From Pelodera strongyloides (taxonomy: Eukaryota > Nematoda > Chromadorea > Rhabditida > Rhabditidae), in NCBI GenBank assembly GCA_036852015.1, contig JAANDG010000018.1, positions 372,001-436,000 of the forward strand: a stretch of DNA of 64,000 nt. The letters run 5' to 3'. Of this stretch, positions 47,301 through 60,467 are shown piece after piece (the stretch's first letter is position 1; every line of letters begins with the position of its first letter). Both the position numbers and the translations under genes were made by a program. The notes beneath the pieces were generated by a model. It was not told the origin of the DNA and did no database searches. It saw only the letters and a list, made by a program, of their open reading frames with translations.

Positions 47301-50300
47301 CCTCATGTAATTCTGTCATTCAATTAATGGTTTGTATGTTCGGCTTCCTTGTATAGTTTATCAGGAATGTGCATATGTGTACTTCGTAATCTTTGTGTCA
47401 CTTATTGCCCTCTTATGTCCCCAGGGGGAGAAGGGGGCAAAGAGGTATTTCGGAGTGCACCATGCCGCCCAGCGTTTAGTTTTTATCGTTGTGGCGCTCA
47501 CAGAAAAATAGTGCGGTTTTCTGACGGCCTATGAATGCGAAGAGCGCCAGAAAGGCACCATGAGGAACGTGACGATCAACGACTTAGATAGCATATGTAG
47601 AGAGATGTTGGCGAGGGCCCCGGCATACGAATCAGAGATACAGTTAGATCAAGAATTAAGGCATTGACCCTAGCAAAGGAACCGCGAACTACCAATTTCC
47701 GCCCAATCCCAAGATGTTCGGTGTGTAGCATTTCACATACAATAATGCGATTGCAGTGGAAGATTTTCTACAGTAGCTGTTTACCACTTCTGAGAGTCGT
47801 CTTAAGGAACGCCGGAGTTGAAGGGCGCACATCTGTATCTGGCTATCTGGCCTGAAGGCCGTTAATCTTCAGAACAGATGTCCAACATACGTCTTTGACT
47901 CGACCACACAAACCGGGAGTTTCCTCTGAGAAAACATCGAAAACTTGATACAAACAATCCTTATATGGGTCTTATGCTAAAAGTAAAATCATAGGATGCG
48001 TTTGTCCCCAACTTGTATACAGCAAACTTGGCCGGCAGTTAATGTCCAGTTTCTTGCACACACAGACTTGAAGCAAATCATGTGCTTCTCAAATTCAATT
48101 GGATTAAGAACAATAAAAACGCCGATTTGTATGCAAACAAAGGAAAATCACTATTCTCATTATTAGTTTCTTTGCCCGTGTGCAATCCGATTGTAGCGGC
48201 CACCTTATGACAGCTGTTAATTTATGACCGCCTCATATGGTGGCCGGTATTTACAATCGGCTGGAGTCAGTCAGTAGTGTATGAGGACAGCTAAGATCTA
48301 ATCAATGATTACCTTACTGATAATTTGCATATGATGAACCCGCGTGACCTCCATCCTCTAATAGGCGCTGCGAATGCATTAGTTAGAATATAGTGCATGT
48401 TTAGTGAGGACAATATGAAAACAGAGAAATGGTGGAAGAAAGGGGGACAACATTTAGTTGCACCAAATTATCGTTTGTGTGAACATTGATTTTTTGAAAA
48501 TAAGTATCGTAAGCTTAATTTTGACAATTACAACCGACACGATAGTTGTGATGGGGGACGTACAATCAATGTTTATAATTTAGATCGGTGTAATGTGGTA
48601 CCACTTGGTATGGAATCAGGAGCGATCCTCGACGAACAGATTACGGCATCGAGTAGCTTTGATGGACAGAGTGTTGGGCCACAAAATGGAAGGTGAGTAT
48701 TTCTACAAGTTACATATTGTAAATCTTTTATATAAATGTCTAGGTCAACCTGAATTGCAGTGTCTTATTCCTTCGTTCCATTACTTCATGCCATTGTTTC
48801 TACTCCCATTCAAACTCAAGTTATTTTGCACCCGCGAACAAAGCTGTTTGCATATCTGAGCGTTTGTATATATTTGTTTCTTCGGAACACTACTAATACT
48901 ATAGCTGTGTCCACTCTGTGCTATTATCCGGTGATTGTCGTTTGTATACATCGAAATTCGCGTCTCGTAGAAATTATTCCCCTTGAGTGACCATCGTATG
49001 CGTTGGCAGCTGAGCATCGGCCAACAAAATTAGCATGGCCGATTTGATGAAGGGTTTCAATCGCAGCACGGATCGCATGTAAACAAATAAGCACGGATTC
49101 AAATGCCCCCAAGGTTTCTTTCGAATTGTATCCATTTGGGTGAAGGGTGTCAGATTAATATGGAATGAGATCCACGTCAAGGAAAAGAAACAAACTGAAA
49201 CTTAAAATTTTGCACTATTGCCTTCGAATCCAAATGTATGCATATGAATTTTCATCGAAAATACATTCGCGAGAAAAATGTCATTTGCTGTCGATATTGC
49301 TCATATCAAGTGACAGTTGTGTTGTCGGCCTCGTTATTTTGTCCTGTTGTGACACTGAGAAATCCTTGCTAATTGCCGAACCGTTTGAAGGAGAAATTGT
49401 CAAAAAATGATCAATTGACATGGCCAGAAAACAGAAGCTATGTATAACGTGTCTTTTGCTGATCACAAGAACAAGCGCCTTGTAATTTTTTTCAAGTGGG
49501 CAAGTATAACACACTAAAGAAGCGCATATTTTCGTTGGCTTTCGTATCCATTACTGTAACAACTCGAATGCGACAGTAATACATTCCCACATTGCTACCA
49601 TAGTTGATCAGTTAGAATATTGGTTGGATTTAAACGGAAAGGCTTAAGAGTCGTTACTGGCACCTCCGTTCTCTATATGACAATGCGGTCGAATTAATTG
49701 GATAACATGCAATTTGGCACGGGACCATTTCACTGCCAAAACGAGCCGCATCTATTCGAACCATTCAATTTCAAGACGGGCTTATTGCTTTTCTCGCGTA
49801 GAAATATGAAAATCGTTGGGTAGCTCTTGGGTAACTAGTTCTTCCGACCAGTCAGGTTCATTAATATAAAGTATTGTACTAAACTAATGCATGCACTGTC
49901 AACCAGGACAATCACCAGAAATAAACCATTTCCCGTAAAGTGACCTTTGGAGTTCCAGATGAAATATATTCATAAAATTTCGGAAGCGCAGGCCCGCCGT
50001 TTCTTCTGTTAGCGTCCACTCGCTCATGAATTAATAAGCACCTGCTTTGAGGCCCTATTGTGGCGAGTGTTTAGCTTGGATGTTCAATAATTGAGGGTGT
50101 GATTGTCGGGGAATGCTGCGATTAGTAAGGGGCTTGGAATATAAGTTGGTGAAGTATGAAAACAAAGACATTAGTACGCGTTCGACGAAGACTTGCTAAT
50201 TCACGGGTGACAAGCTCATTTTTAAATGGCCAAAGAATGAAGGAAACAGTATGAGGGAATAAATTACTCATCAATACGACGGTCATTATTTAATCGTCTT

Positions 50301-53300
50301 CTGTTTCAGAATCCGTACCGAGCTGGCGTCCGGAGCTTGGTGTCCGAAAAACCAGATACACGCAAATAGCTACGAATTTTTGCAGGTGGGATATTTCACG
50401 GTTAAATATAAATTTCCCGCTAGTTTATGCGCTGGACCACTCTTGGTAACCATTTTCCGTGTTTATGGTGTATTATTGCATTCACCATATCACATTTGCA
50501 TAGTGTCACTGTATGTGTGCGCGAACGTGTAATCCTGTAAATAAACAGAACAGTCGCAAACTGTTTATAACCATGGCGAACACGCCGGTGTAATTTTAGT
50601 ATGTTATGGGCCTACATACACAATTGGAGAATACTTGAATTTATTGCTCATGATCAGTTACAGGCTTTATTCGCAGCGGAATTAAAAGAATATAGGCTTT
50701 GTTTAGGTATCACTGAACAGGCCTCATATTATCACAGCGCTGGAGACCCAGGGAAGGTTTGGTAACGGAACGGGTAGAGAATATGCCACACATTATATGA
50801 TCGATTATTGGAGATATGGCAGTTCTCAGTGGATTCGGTATAGGAACAGAACTGGACACAAGGTTTGCAACTCACAGAATCTCATATATTACATTTCAGC
50901 TATTCTGCACGTAAACCAGTCGAAATCGAATTTACTACTAGTACTCGATATATATGCACGCAACTTTCTGAGAATATGGTTCATATGTGCACTTTCAAGT
51001 GCTCGTTTTTATGAGCATCCCACTAGCAAACTCTTTGGTGAACAAATTTACGAAATAATATAATTACAGATAATGGACGGCAACCGAGATACATCAACAG
51101 CTGAGATGCTCCTCCTTGATCCCCCAATAATCGCATCGAGAGTACGTATTGTCCCATCCAGCAAGCAAACCAGGACAATGTGTATGAGAATAGAAGTCCA
51201 TGGATGTCCACACGTTGGTAAGCATAGAACATTAGCACTCTTCACTGCAAAAAATAAAGATATGCTGCAAAACTTAGCAGTCGCAAAAGAATGGGCTCAG
51301 CCGGGGATTGAACCCGGGACCTCTCGCACCCAAAGCGAGAATCATACCACTAGACCACTAAGCCGATGACAACATGCTGGATGCATTACTTCATCCACCA
51401 ATTTAATTCCGTCGAGAGAACATATTCCTGTCAGTAAGAGCAAACCATGACAATGTGTACGAGAATAGAAGTCCATGGATACGCAAACAACATTAGCACA
51501 CTTAACTATAATAAAATAAAGCTGTGCGGCTAAATTTATCACCGCAAAAGGATGGGCTCAGCCGGGGATTGAACCCGGGACCTCTCGCACCCAAAGCGAG
51601 AATCATACCACTAGACCACTAAGCCGCTGAAACACTTCGCAAGAGGGCTGCTTATTTTCCCCATTCGCTGCTTATACACAACAACTTCACAAAAAAAGTT
51701 TGATTTTCATCGTTTCACTTTTTGTGAATTACAATAATAATTTGCAGATGGACTTTTGTTTTACTTCACTGAACCTGAGGGATCGAAATTGGGATTCTTT
51801 GATTTTCGCGATCGTAACTTTGAGGAAACGGAACTTTTCAGCAAGAGCGGAGTGAAACGGTCAGTAAAGAATAAAAAAAGTCATTGTAACTAAAAATGCT
51901 GTAAGAGACTCCGTTCACAATTCTCATAAGTATAGTAAATAGACAAATTATGATATCGTTTAGGGGAATCGGTTCTCTTTACGATGGCTTTGTGTCTGAT
52001 AGATCGCCTTATGAGGACACACCGGAAAATGGTACCTGGATTGGTTGGAATAAAGAGAAGACGGGTAGGTTATACGGAATTGCATGATGTGCAGGGTATT
52101 GACCGCTTTGCGTACAATAAGCCTAAATTCTTCTTGTTTTTGCTTCGTCTGTGCTCATTTTACGTCTGATGGTGAACATTGTCTTACGTATAAAATACCA
52201 TAAAATACTAGGACACGATTATTTAGCAACTGAGGCGTCCGGTCATTATAAACAGCTATGTGAGGCGTATAAAACACCTTCTGTGCATCTGTGTGAATTG
52301 AACTGTGCTGTTGCGTAATGTTACACGGACAGGTGTGATACAGGGGTCATGTTGTCAGCCTCAATCTATAGTTTTATTGTCTGCAACTAGACTGCAGAGA
52401 TATTCTGTAGTTGTGTAAAATACACACGTATGACACTAGGGTTTAAACGCAAAAAACACATGGTTGAGCATTTAATACGCTTGGCAAATACGATCAAGGA
52501 GCTTGCTACGGAAAGTACACACGTTTCCAACAATTTTGATGTGTGTTGTTGAATCGCCACTAATACAATTGCAATGGAAAACAGCACATGCTCATCAATC
52601 AGCATAATTGCGTGAAATTCAATGTGCCTTCCAGTCGTCTCTGTTCATTAAGTCGAAGCGTGGTAGAGACGCCTTCCTGTGCACTGAAACCGGAGACCCC
52701 ACATAGTATTTACCTAGTATTGGCCCACCACTTTGGCAAGCTCTTAGGGATTCGAAGCTCGAAATCTGAAAATTCAGTACTGAAATAAATGATCAAGCTA
52801 AATGAAGAATCGCAAGGATATTGTTGCGTGGAAATAATCACTAACGGTGAAACTTGCTAGACAAAAGTAGATCTTTCAGGTGGGCTCGTCAATTTAACCT
52901 TTGAGTTCGACACCCTAAGAAATTTCTCGAGCATGGAATTTGACGCATTTGGCGAGAAAATGGAGCGCATCGATGTGATTTTCAGGTTGGCAAAAAATAA
53001 CGAGTTTATATTCGAAAATTTCAAACAGGAAAACTCAAAACCTCCATTTGGTAAATGTATCTATATCAATGAGAATGAAAAAAATCTGACTAATAAGCAT
53101 TAAATTACTGCAATTTACCGAAAATTTCCTGCTTTTTTGTGCAATAAACACAATTTTCAATTTAGCCAAGATGGAAGTACCTTTCCGCTTGCTTCGCAGA
53201 TCTCTTCACTAGACCAATCGGCAAATCGAACGATGCGACGTTTTCCTTTGCGAGTTCCGCTTCATCGACGTACCGGCCGAGTATTGCACGTATCCTTCTC

Positions 53301-56300
53301 CTTCGCTACCGAGTGGTTTTTCCTCACGGAAATTAACTTCAACTCTGGTATGCTTTCGTTATGACAAGTTATTTTAGCTCCTGTGATTAGCTCGAGTTGA
53401 GACGGTGATCCAGTTGTTAAAAAGATAGCTTATGGTTAGCCATGATACAGTCGGTTGAACTAAAATTATACACTTCAACAAACGCTACACAAGCAATAAC
53501 AATTTAATAAATTTTATATGTACATGTATTGCTTTTGCAATGTGCACCGATTTGCACGTTTGCATAGGGATCGTAACAATTGCACTCCAGTCTTCATCCT
53601 AAGTAGTAGTTGCGTTTGTAATAAGCGCTTTCTATAACAAACACTGTTGCTTACTTGTAAGCAGACGTTTCAGAGAAGACGAAATACGCGATCGATTATC
53701 GCTTGATGAGACCCGGTAATTGATTCATAGAGTAGATTCACAGCTTGCTCACATGTCCCAGCATACATCATTGCTTCAAGAATTCGCTTATATTGAACAT
53801 AAAAATATGAGCTTTCGGCATTTTAGGGGTTTCTATCTGATAAATTAGACCGAGTTCACAATTGCTTCAACCTCTGTGCTTCGAAAACATGCTATGCTCG
53901 CTAAACCGATTTAGAACATAACCCCTTTGGATGATGGCAACTCTAACAATTAGTATTGTCTCACGTTCTGTGGCTAGTGTATTGAACTGATAAAATAACA
54001 ACCGGGCTAAATTTTCCAGCGTAACATATTTGTTTCTCAGATGGCACAAGACTCAGTATCGTATCCTTACAATTGGAGAATTTTCATCTTGCTTTTGCTA
54101 GCGGATTTATCTTCAGTTCCAAGGAGCACTCATGTGTTTTGTGGGGGATAAATGTTCAATCCAGGCTACAATCAGGTTTTTTGAGTTTGTTTCTCTAAAT
54201 TGGACAATTTGAATATAATTTGCAAATCAATATATGCTTCAGTCCTCTTCAATCACTCCGAAACTCTCAACGAATCGACCGAATCTCCAAATGTGGAACG
54301 CGGAGCAACATCCGTCGACTTCACTTTATTCTACTACATTGGTGCGTTACCTGTCTCATCTGCACGTTTTCGCTGCTTACAAATATGATTGCCATAATGA
54401 CGATTTTTGATAACTATGCAATACCTATTGGTTCAAATGTTCGGTGTGTAAGCAGAAAGTCCTTATTCGTGCCAATTCCAGGATTTGCCGTTCTACTCTG
54501 CTTTGTTCTATGCTTGTTGTGTATGATTTTTTGTTCAAGACGGCGAACACATCGAGAAAAGGAGCTTCAAGTATTTGAAGGTGGAGATATTTGCTTTTTG
54601 TGATACATAGTGCTGATTATTATTCAATCATTACCATGTACTACAAAAGGATTCGTTTTTATATTTTCTGGAATCAAACGCTTTTCATTCATAAAGATCA
54701 GTAACAAACACGTCTACGAATAAAATTACAACTCTCATTAATCCACTTCAGGGGAAAGTCGGTCAGCAATAATTGTGACTACATTGGGAAACTGTGATAA
54801 GACCCATATCTATCCAACACACACGTATCTAAACCAACTGAATGGAATATACTCCAGCGACAAAACGGCTAGCACAAGGTATGCATGCTTAACAACATAT
54901 AGGTTGGAGATTGAAGTTACAATGAACTACCATATTTCTTTTTACGCTTCAAGAGCGTGCACCTTTATTCAAGGGTGAAAATACAGATTCAAAATGCACA
55001 TTCCATATGGCAACTTGTAAATTTTTCTGGATAGGCCTGTTTAATTAGTACTTTGCAGTCTTTCATCGAAAAGCAACTCGTCAAGCAAAACAAATCCTCC
55101 TTCCTGGAACGATTTTCATTTTCCACCACCGCCAGAAACACCGGGTAGGCGTTTGCAAAACCTATAAATTTGAAAAGGGCGACTTTCAAGAGTGAAGATC
55201 CTCAATTGTATGTGGATGAGTAGTTGACTTAACTGTTTCCATCAGTATCATTAGAGGTTCTTTTCACAAGGAAAGGTGCCCATCAGCCAAATAAACAAGT
55301 GTTGATTGCACAATCGTGTTGATGGCTAACAAATGGCATCTTTTCAGCCTTTATTGAGTCGATCTACACAGACATATCGGAAGGTAATGTAGTAGCAATC
55401 TTGCGGAACGTAGTTCTCAGTCGACACGTGTCTTATTTTTTTCGTGTGTTATAGAAGGTGTTTTATTCGAAGAGTGGATAATATTTCAGTGTAACAGTAT
55501 AATTGTTGTTCACCATATAAATTTAATTGTACTGAAAACAAAGTATGCACATCATTTCCCTAACGTGAGAAAACCTAGAAGGCGGCTATGCTGAACCAAG
55601 CCTCACTCTACCCCTTTTGTCATCAAAGAACCGTATTTTGTCTGAAGTTGGGCAGCCATCCTCGCGCACACTGAATCGAAGTCCAAAGAAACATAAAATG
55701 TGAGTTTTAAGAGCATTGTTTGTAATTTTCTTTCTTTGGTGGTGTTTGTGGGAGCCTAACAGTTTATGAGAAATTAAATCAGTTTAAAATTGTCAAACCA
55801 GGACTCAGGAGATAATCTTGAAACCCGACGACATGCTCGTAATGTGAGAACATGAATTCTGCATTCCATTCTTTCGCCGTGATCTGTGTTTTTGTTTTGC
55901 GTCCTTTGGTGTGACATTGTGCTTTCTCTTCTGCGGTACCAATCTTGTAATGAAGTAACTTCCTCTCCTTAGGTATGTGGACGACAGTCTTCATTATGCA
56001 ACGTCAAACATATTTACAACATATGGGTAAGTGGCACTTACAAGAGGTTGTCATTTGATATAATTATTTATTACTTCAAGAAGATTCGAAACAAACGTTT
56101 CTAAAATACAAAGGAGACAAGCTAAACGTAAATTATTAACACAAAAGCTAGGCATGACAGGGCGTTAACTTTTGCGTGGATACGTTCAAGAGAGAAATCG
56201 TACAAATTGTTCTTTCAGCTTTGAGAATGTCAAAAAATTCCACCAACGACAGTTGGCAATTGGTGTCGACCTAGGAGAGGGAAAATTCACGTTGGTTCGG

Positions 56301-57658
56301 GAATGTATGGCGGAGACTATCCCACCGGCTGCTCATAAATGCGCAAAGGAACGGGGAAATATACATGCAAGGTCCTTCTTGATTAATAACGTTTATTGTA
56401 GAGTTTGGAATTTAACCGTGCCCATATTTGCGGATGGCAGTCACTGGCATGTCGGCTGAAAAGAAAAGGGACCGCTGGTGTATTTCAATTGTTCCATCAT
56501 TTTTCCCATTAGAACTTGTGCTTGTAAACTACAATCGAAATGGATGAATATCTCCGCAATAAGCTTTCGAATCGGTGGTAAACATCTGATTTTTAGAAGA
56601 GCACTCCTCGATGAACTACGAGTGCTGAGCACCTTTTCTCATCCGCATATTGTGGAACTATTCGGTATGGATGAGGATGCCGGACTCATACTTGAATTGA
56701 TGGTCAATGGAGACGTGAGGGCTTTGCTCAAAGCAAACCCACGAGTCGGGTACGATGTTTTTGAGAATATCAGTGCCTTTATATCAAAAGTTTATAGGTG
56801 TAACCTCAGGTTAGTTAATGGGCCCAGTGTTCATCCAAGACGTTGTTTCAGGTTAAACGAGTTGCTTTCGATTTGCGCTGACATATGCGATGCTTTGACG
56901 TATCTCGAGAAGTGCGGAGTCATCCATGGACATCTCACTCCTGGAAACGTTCTGATCGGAGCGAATATGAGGGCCAAACTATCGGCTCCCAGAGGACAAT
57001 CACATCATGCACAGCTTCGCTACAGTTCTCCCGAGAGCATTTTGCTGGTAGGCTGCTTCATTTCTATGATTCACTTGCCGTAAAATATTGTCATGACTTA
57101 GCCGATCGATAGTCATTTGAGCCAACTGTATGGTTACTTTCCTACAATATAACATTATATGTGTATGGTTACTTTAACAAATTCTCGTAGAATCAATGGA
57201 CGAACAAAGCTGATATGTGGGCTTATGCTGTAACCTGCTGGGAAATACTGAATTATTGCTCGAGGATTCCATACGAAGGACTCAATAATGCAGACCTCAT
57301 CGAGAATGCCGAAAGGATGCTGGCTGGAAATGAGAACTCAGTGAGTTGTAATTACAATTTTTGATTACTTGCAGCGAAGGGTCATCTATGGGTCGTAGAT
57401 TGAGCGGAAACGATTTTTTTTATAGTGACAGTGCACCTTTTCTTCTTTTGTAAGTTTTACCTGGCTGACAACACTTGTCTTCCTCACAACTATTGTTTCT
57501 CATTTCAGTTTATTCTCCGCTGGCCCGAAGTGATCCCACGGGTATTCCGCGATACAGTTGCTGAAGCTTTAAGAGCCGATTTACAAAGGAGACCCGACTT
57601 CGCCGCGATAAATGCAATCATATCCAAATTCCACAGCAGTCTTCCATCAACTCCCTAA
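44308..57658 (+). CDS. ddr: Discoidin domain receptor with degenerate kinase domain
   Basis: Eighteen exons join in phase: 44308-44362, 48584-48692, 50310-50385, 50707-50862, 51070-51217, 51748-51859, 51964-52064, 52880-52985, 53166-53347, 54243-54341, 54482-54580, 54752-54878, 55973-56026, 56219-56371, 56597-56749, 56852-57047, 57191-57340 and 57509-57658 (741 residues). A signal peptide ([18 protein letters not shown]) precedes a discoidin domain (residues about 19-181: [39 protein letters not shown]). Next come a second DDR ectodomain module (182-348), a transmembrane helix (about 374-397), a juxtamembrane segment ([20 protein letters not shown]) and a kinase-like domain (475-741). The glycine loop GEGKFT and the beta3 lysine (AAHK) remain. 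The catalytic loop reads HGHLTPGN instead of HRDLxxRN, and the DFG position reads APRG, so the domain is probably a pseudokinase. DDRs bind collagen and guide axons in nematodes. Which paralogue this is cannot be settled here. Confidence 0.92.
46351..47070 (-). other. Long antisense ORF in DDR intron 1, unexplained
   Basis: A 239-codon open frame lies antisense within the 4.2-kb first DDR intron. It begins at a GTG, not ATG, and its composition (scattered Cys, no hydrophobic periodicity, no motif) does not suggest a family. Length alone makes it unusual for this base composition. It could be chance, an old transposon piece, or an unspliced exon. Confidence 0.2.
51293..51364 (-). tRNA. tRNA-Pro (TGG)
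   Basis: The minus strand begins GGCTTAGTGGTCTAGTGG and ends GGTTCAATCCCCGGCTGAGCC plus C. The acceptor stem GGCTTAG/CTGAGCC pairs with one G-T. TCTCGCTTTGGGTGCGAGA gives the TGG anticodon. It lies antisense in a DDR intron. Confidence 0.95.
51554..51625 (-). tRNA. tRNA-Pro (TGG), duplicated copy
   Basis: Same sequence as the copy 261 bp upstream, with intact A and B boxes. It arose with the local duplication that also copied DDR exon 5. Confidence 0.95.
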
Positions 57659-59814
57659 TGCTTCTACCTTGAACATTGCACACTAACACATATCTTTCCC
57701 ATTGAACCAACTAGAGGTTCCGCCTTGTTCCATTTTGCCATAGTGTCAGGGTGTTCAATTTCGATTTCCATGTCACTTCCTCTCCAAACATCAAAGTATT
57801 TATCAACGGGTCTGGGTAACAATGTAATCCAAACCAAAATAGTTAAATTAATATCCAGATATGATTTTTTTTGCGAATCGATACGTTTTGAGGTTAAACT
57901 AGGCTATTCACTCTTCACTCTTTCAGCTTATTTCTTGTACATTTTTTCAGTTCGTTCGGGTATTTTGAATCGTTCGCCGCTATAAGGTTTTTTCAAGACG
58001 ATTCAATATGATTCAATAATTTCACAGATGCCTTTTTCCTGCGTTTTTGATCATTATTTGATCTCCCAGGTCCTTACTTTTCGTTTCAAGTATATTCTAC
58101 TGAACGTACCAATTATTTTTTCTCATAGACGGTAAAATTGTTGTCTATATGTTATTGTTCTATCACATGTGTCGCTCTATTGTCGCAAGCAAATAATAAA
58201 GTGTATTTTTCTATTGCTGTTACTCTCTTACCTGGAAACATTTCAAGAAATGAGTTGTCCTGAAGCAAATGCAACGCACAAACTTCTTCTTTAGCTGCTG
58301 AAAAATTAGTTCAAGGGTATATGAAAGTGTTAATTAGGCCCCTCGTTTGCCGCTTCGGCTAAAACAGTGATTTCATTGATCCAACGCCAGCTCTTTGTTA
58401 GTCGAATTAAACACGCGTGTGATACATTGTTCCATTGTTTGGCGGAGTCACTTAACCAGACAAGAACAATCTATGAAAAGCTGTGCAAATGCGAGAATAT
58501 CGCAGTGTCTAAGTGGTGTTTGAGGTAAGCCGGCGGCTCAAAAAAAAAGTGATCATTAATTCGAATCGAATCATTCGAAACGTGAAAGATTCACACACAA
58601 GCGTTTCCAGGAAATATTAAACTGGGTTTTACTTATTAGTCTTATTAGTAGTCTTATTAGTTAAAAACTCCAAACTCTTCTCCATGTTTATCGTTTGTAG
58701 CTGAGCGAATGGCATTTATAGGAAGATACACTTACAAAATCTCATCAAATTGCGATGATTACAAATTCACCTAACCGTAATACATAAAGCATGAAAATAA
58801 GGAAAAATATATAGAATGTTAGCCAAGGTTGAAATAAGTATGTATAAATAAGAGTGTGAGCAAAATGTAATTTTTGGTACAATTAAACAAAAGTTCCTTC
58901 TCCCACCTGACAAATCGGCAAGCTATTTATTATATGTCCCTACTTCATATGAAACCATTCAGATTATGGGGCTATGCAGAAGTAAAATAGGCGGTGGCGA
59001 AACAAACACGTGTTCAAACATTGACTCGCGAAACCAACTGTGGGCAATGTGCAACGTGGATGAAGTCAGGCTCGAAGTAAAAAGGATCCTGCAAATCGCT
59101 TTGCAGCTTCACTCCATAGTTTGCAAATACTGTTCCCAAAATTGAAAGTAAAGGGTGTATTGCAATGTTGCAAAAACTACACAGAAGTTTACTAGCAATC
59201 AACATTAAGATATCTGGATTGCCTTACTTAACATTTAACTAACCGAAATGGCATCTTTATGTTGTTGGGAAACAAAATAAGTTACAGTAAGATAAAGAAG
59301 GCAAGTTCGTGCACTTTTTTGTCCAAACTGTGTTGCTTGAAAATAGTGGAAAATCACTCTTTTAATATTTTCTTCGCATTTCCATTTTATCGAGTCGTTT
59401 TTGGCTGATCAGGAAAGAAACGGGTGTATGTGTGTATGTATGTTTTCCTGTTTGCATAGCTAATGAGCATAAGTTTCATTGCCGCATGATCTGTTACACT
59501 CGGCTGAATTATGAATCACTTGGTTGTTGATTCACAAAACAGAACGGTCAATTTTGAGTTACCTACATCATTCATGAATGAGGTTGCAACATCACAGATT
59601 TGTTTTTATTTAGACAGAGAACGCTCAATGTCACCTGTAACTTACAGATACAAACTGTGTGAAAATAGCAGTATTGTGTGAAAATGCATGCACCTCTGTC
59701 AACAGTGCATGCACAGACTAACACGGTAGTTCCTTCTTGGTCTTCCCATCGACATTATTGAATACGTGACGTTTTATAAAAATACAACAGTTGCTCGGAC
59801 AACGACCCAAAATC
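57659..59814. other. 3' flank of DDR and intergenic sequence
   Basis: A candidate DDR poly(A) signal AATAAA lies at 58,195. The rest is AT-rich with no supportable gene. A minus-strand ORF at 59,014-59,205 has no family features. Confidence 0.5.
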
Positions 59815-60216
59815 ATGTTGTGTAGCCGTGTAATAACGCTCCTGTTACCAAGTATAACTCTAATATTACTAATCATTGTTCGTCGTGCTGAGACAGCTCA
59901 ACAACGCCGAGAAGGCTTCCTCCGCAGACAAGCAGTACGAGAACAAGCAGAGATCAAGGATCAATCAATGGTGACCTCATGTGAGCCAGAACAGCCCAAG
60001 ACACCACCGGTAATTGAAAATCCCCGCGAGGAAAATGGCACGCAATTGCCCTCCCCCTCTCCCCAGGCTACCTATAATGTTGATCAATTAAATGATCCTG
60101 CTGTTCATGTTTTTGATGCTCACGAACCCCCTGTTCGTCATTGTGCTGGTCTTAAAGATGATGTAAGAGAACTCCGTGAAATGTTTGAACAGTTTATGTT
60201 TCCACGACCTAGGTGA
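59815..60216 (+). CDS. Intronless ORF with N-terminal membrane segment, likely retrocopy
   Basis: A single 133-codon exon starts at the ATG at 59,815. The protein begins MLCSRVITLLLPSITLILLI, a probable signal anchor, followed by a Gln/Arg/Glu-rich stretch (QQRREGFLRRQAVREQAE), a Pro/Glu-rich middle and a short helical end (DDVRELREMFEQF). No domain is recognised. AATAAA (60,407-60,412) is followed 11 bases later by 42 genomic adenines, the hallmark of a reverse-transcribed, reinserted mRNA. The frame is intact, so it is either young or functional. A target duplication was not found. The parent gene is not in this window. Confidence 0.6.
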   Translation: MLCSRVITLLLPSITLILLIIVRRAETAQQRREGFLRRQAVREQAEIKDQSMVTSCEPEQPKTPPVIENPREENGTQLPSPSPQATYNVDQLNDPAVHVFDAHEPPVRHCAGLKDDVRELREMFEQFMFPRPR

Positions 60217-60406
60217 TTCATTAATTATCATACGAAATTCGACTACCTTGTAACGTCTTTTGCTTCTTTGAAATTTGCAACATATTGATATATATATATA
60301 TATATTGTATAGCACCACATAAGTAGCTAGACCTCTTAAACGTGTCTAGCCTGTGAGTGTTTATCTCTCTGTATTGGTTCTACATAATTTTGTGCACTTT
60401 TTTTAC

Positions 60407-60421
60407 AATAAAGAGTTAATA

Positions 60422-60465
<44 letters not shown>
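60407..60465 (+). repeat. Poly(A) signal and 42-base poly(A) tract
   Basis: AATAAA at 60,407-60,412 followed by a pure A-run at about 60,424-60,465, consistent with an integrated mRNA tail. Confidence 0.85.

Positions 60466-60467
<2 letters not shown>

Larger units (their letters stand above)
51070..51627. repeat. Tandem duplication of DDR exon 5 plus tRNA-Pro
   Basis: Copy 1 (about 51,070-51,366) contains working exon 5, its donor and the first tRNA-Pro. Copy 2 (about 51,367-51,627) starts with a decayed version of exon 5 (shared CGAGAG, AGCAAACCA, GACAATGTGTA, GAGAATAGAAGTCCATGGAT) followed by the second tRNA-Pro. The exon copy has lost its frame and its donor, while the tRNA copy stayed intact. 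Confidence 0.8.

Noticed and set aside
55348..55392. Possible extra DDR exon between juxtamembrane exons
   Set aside because: It has splice-like borders, but the neighbouring exons (ending 54,878 and starting 55,973) already join in phase into a DDR-like sequence, so it is not needed.
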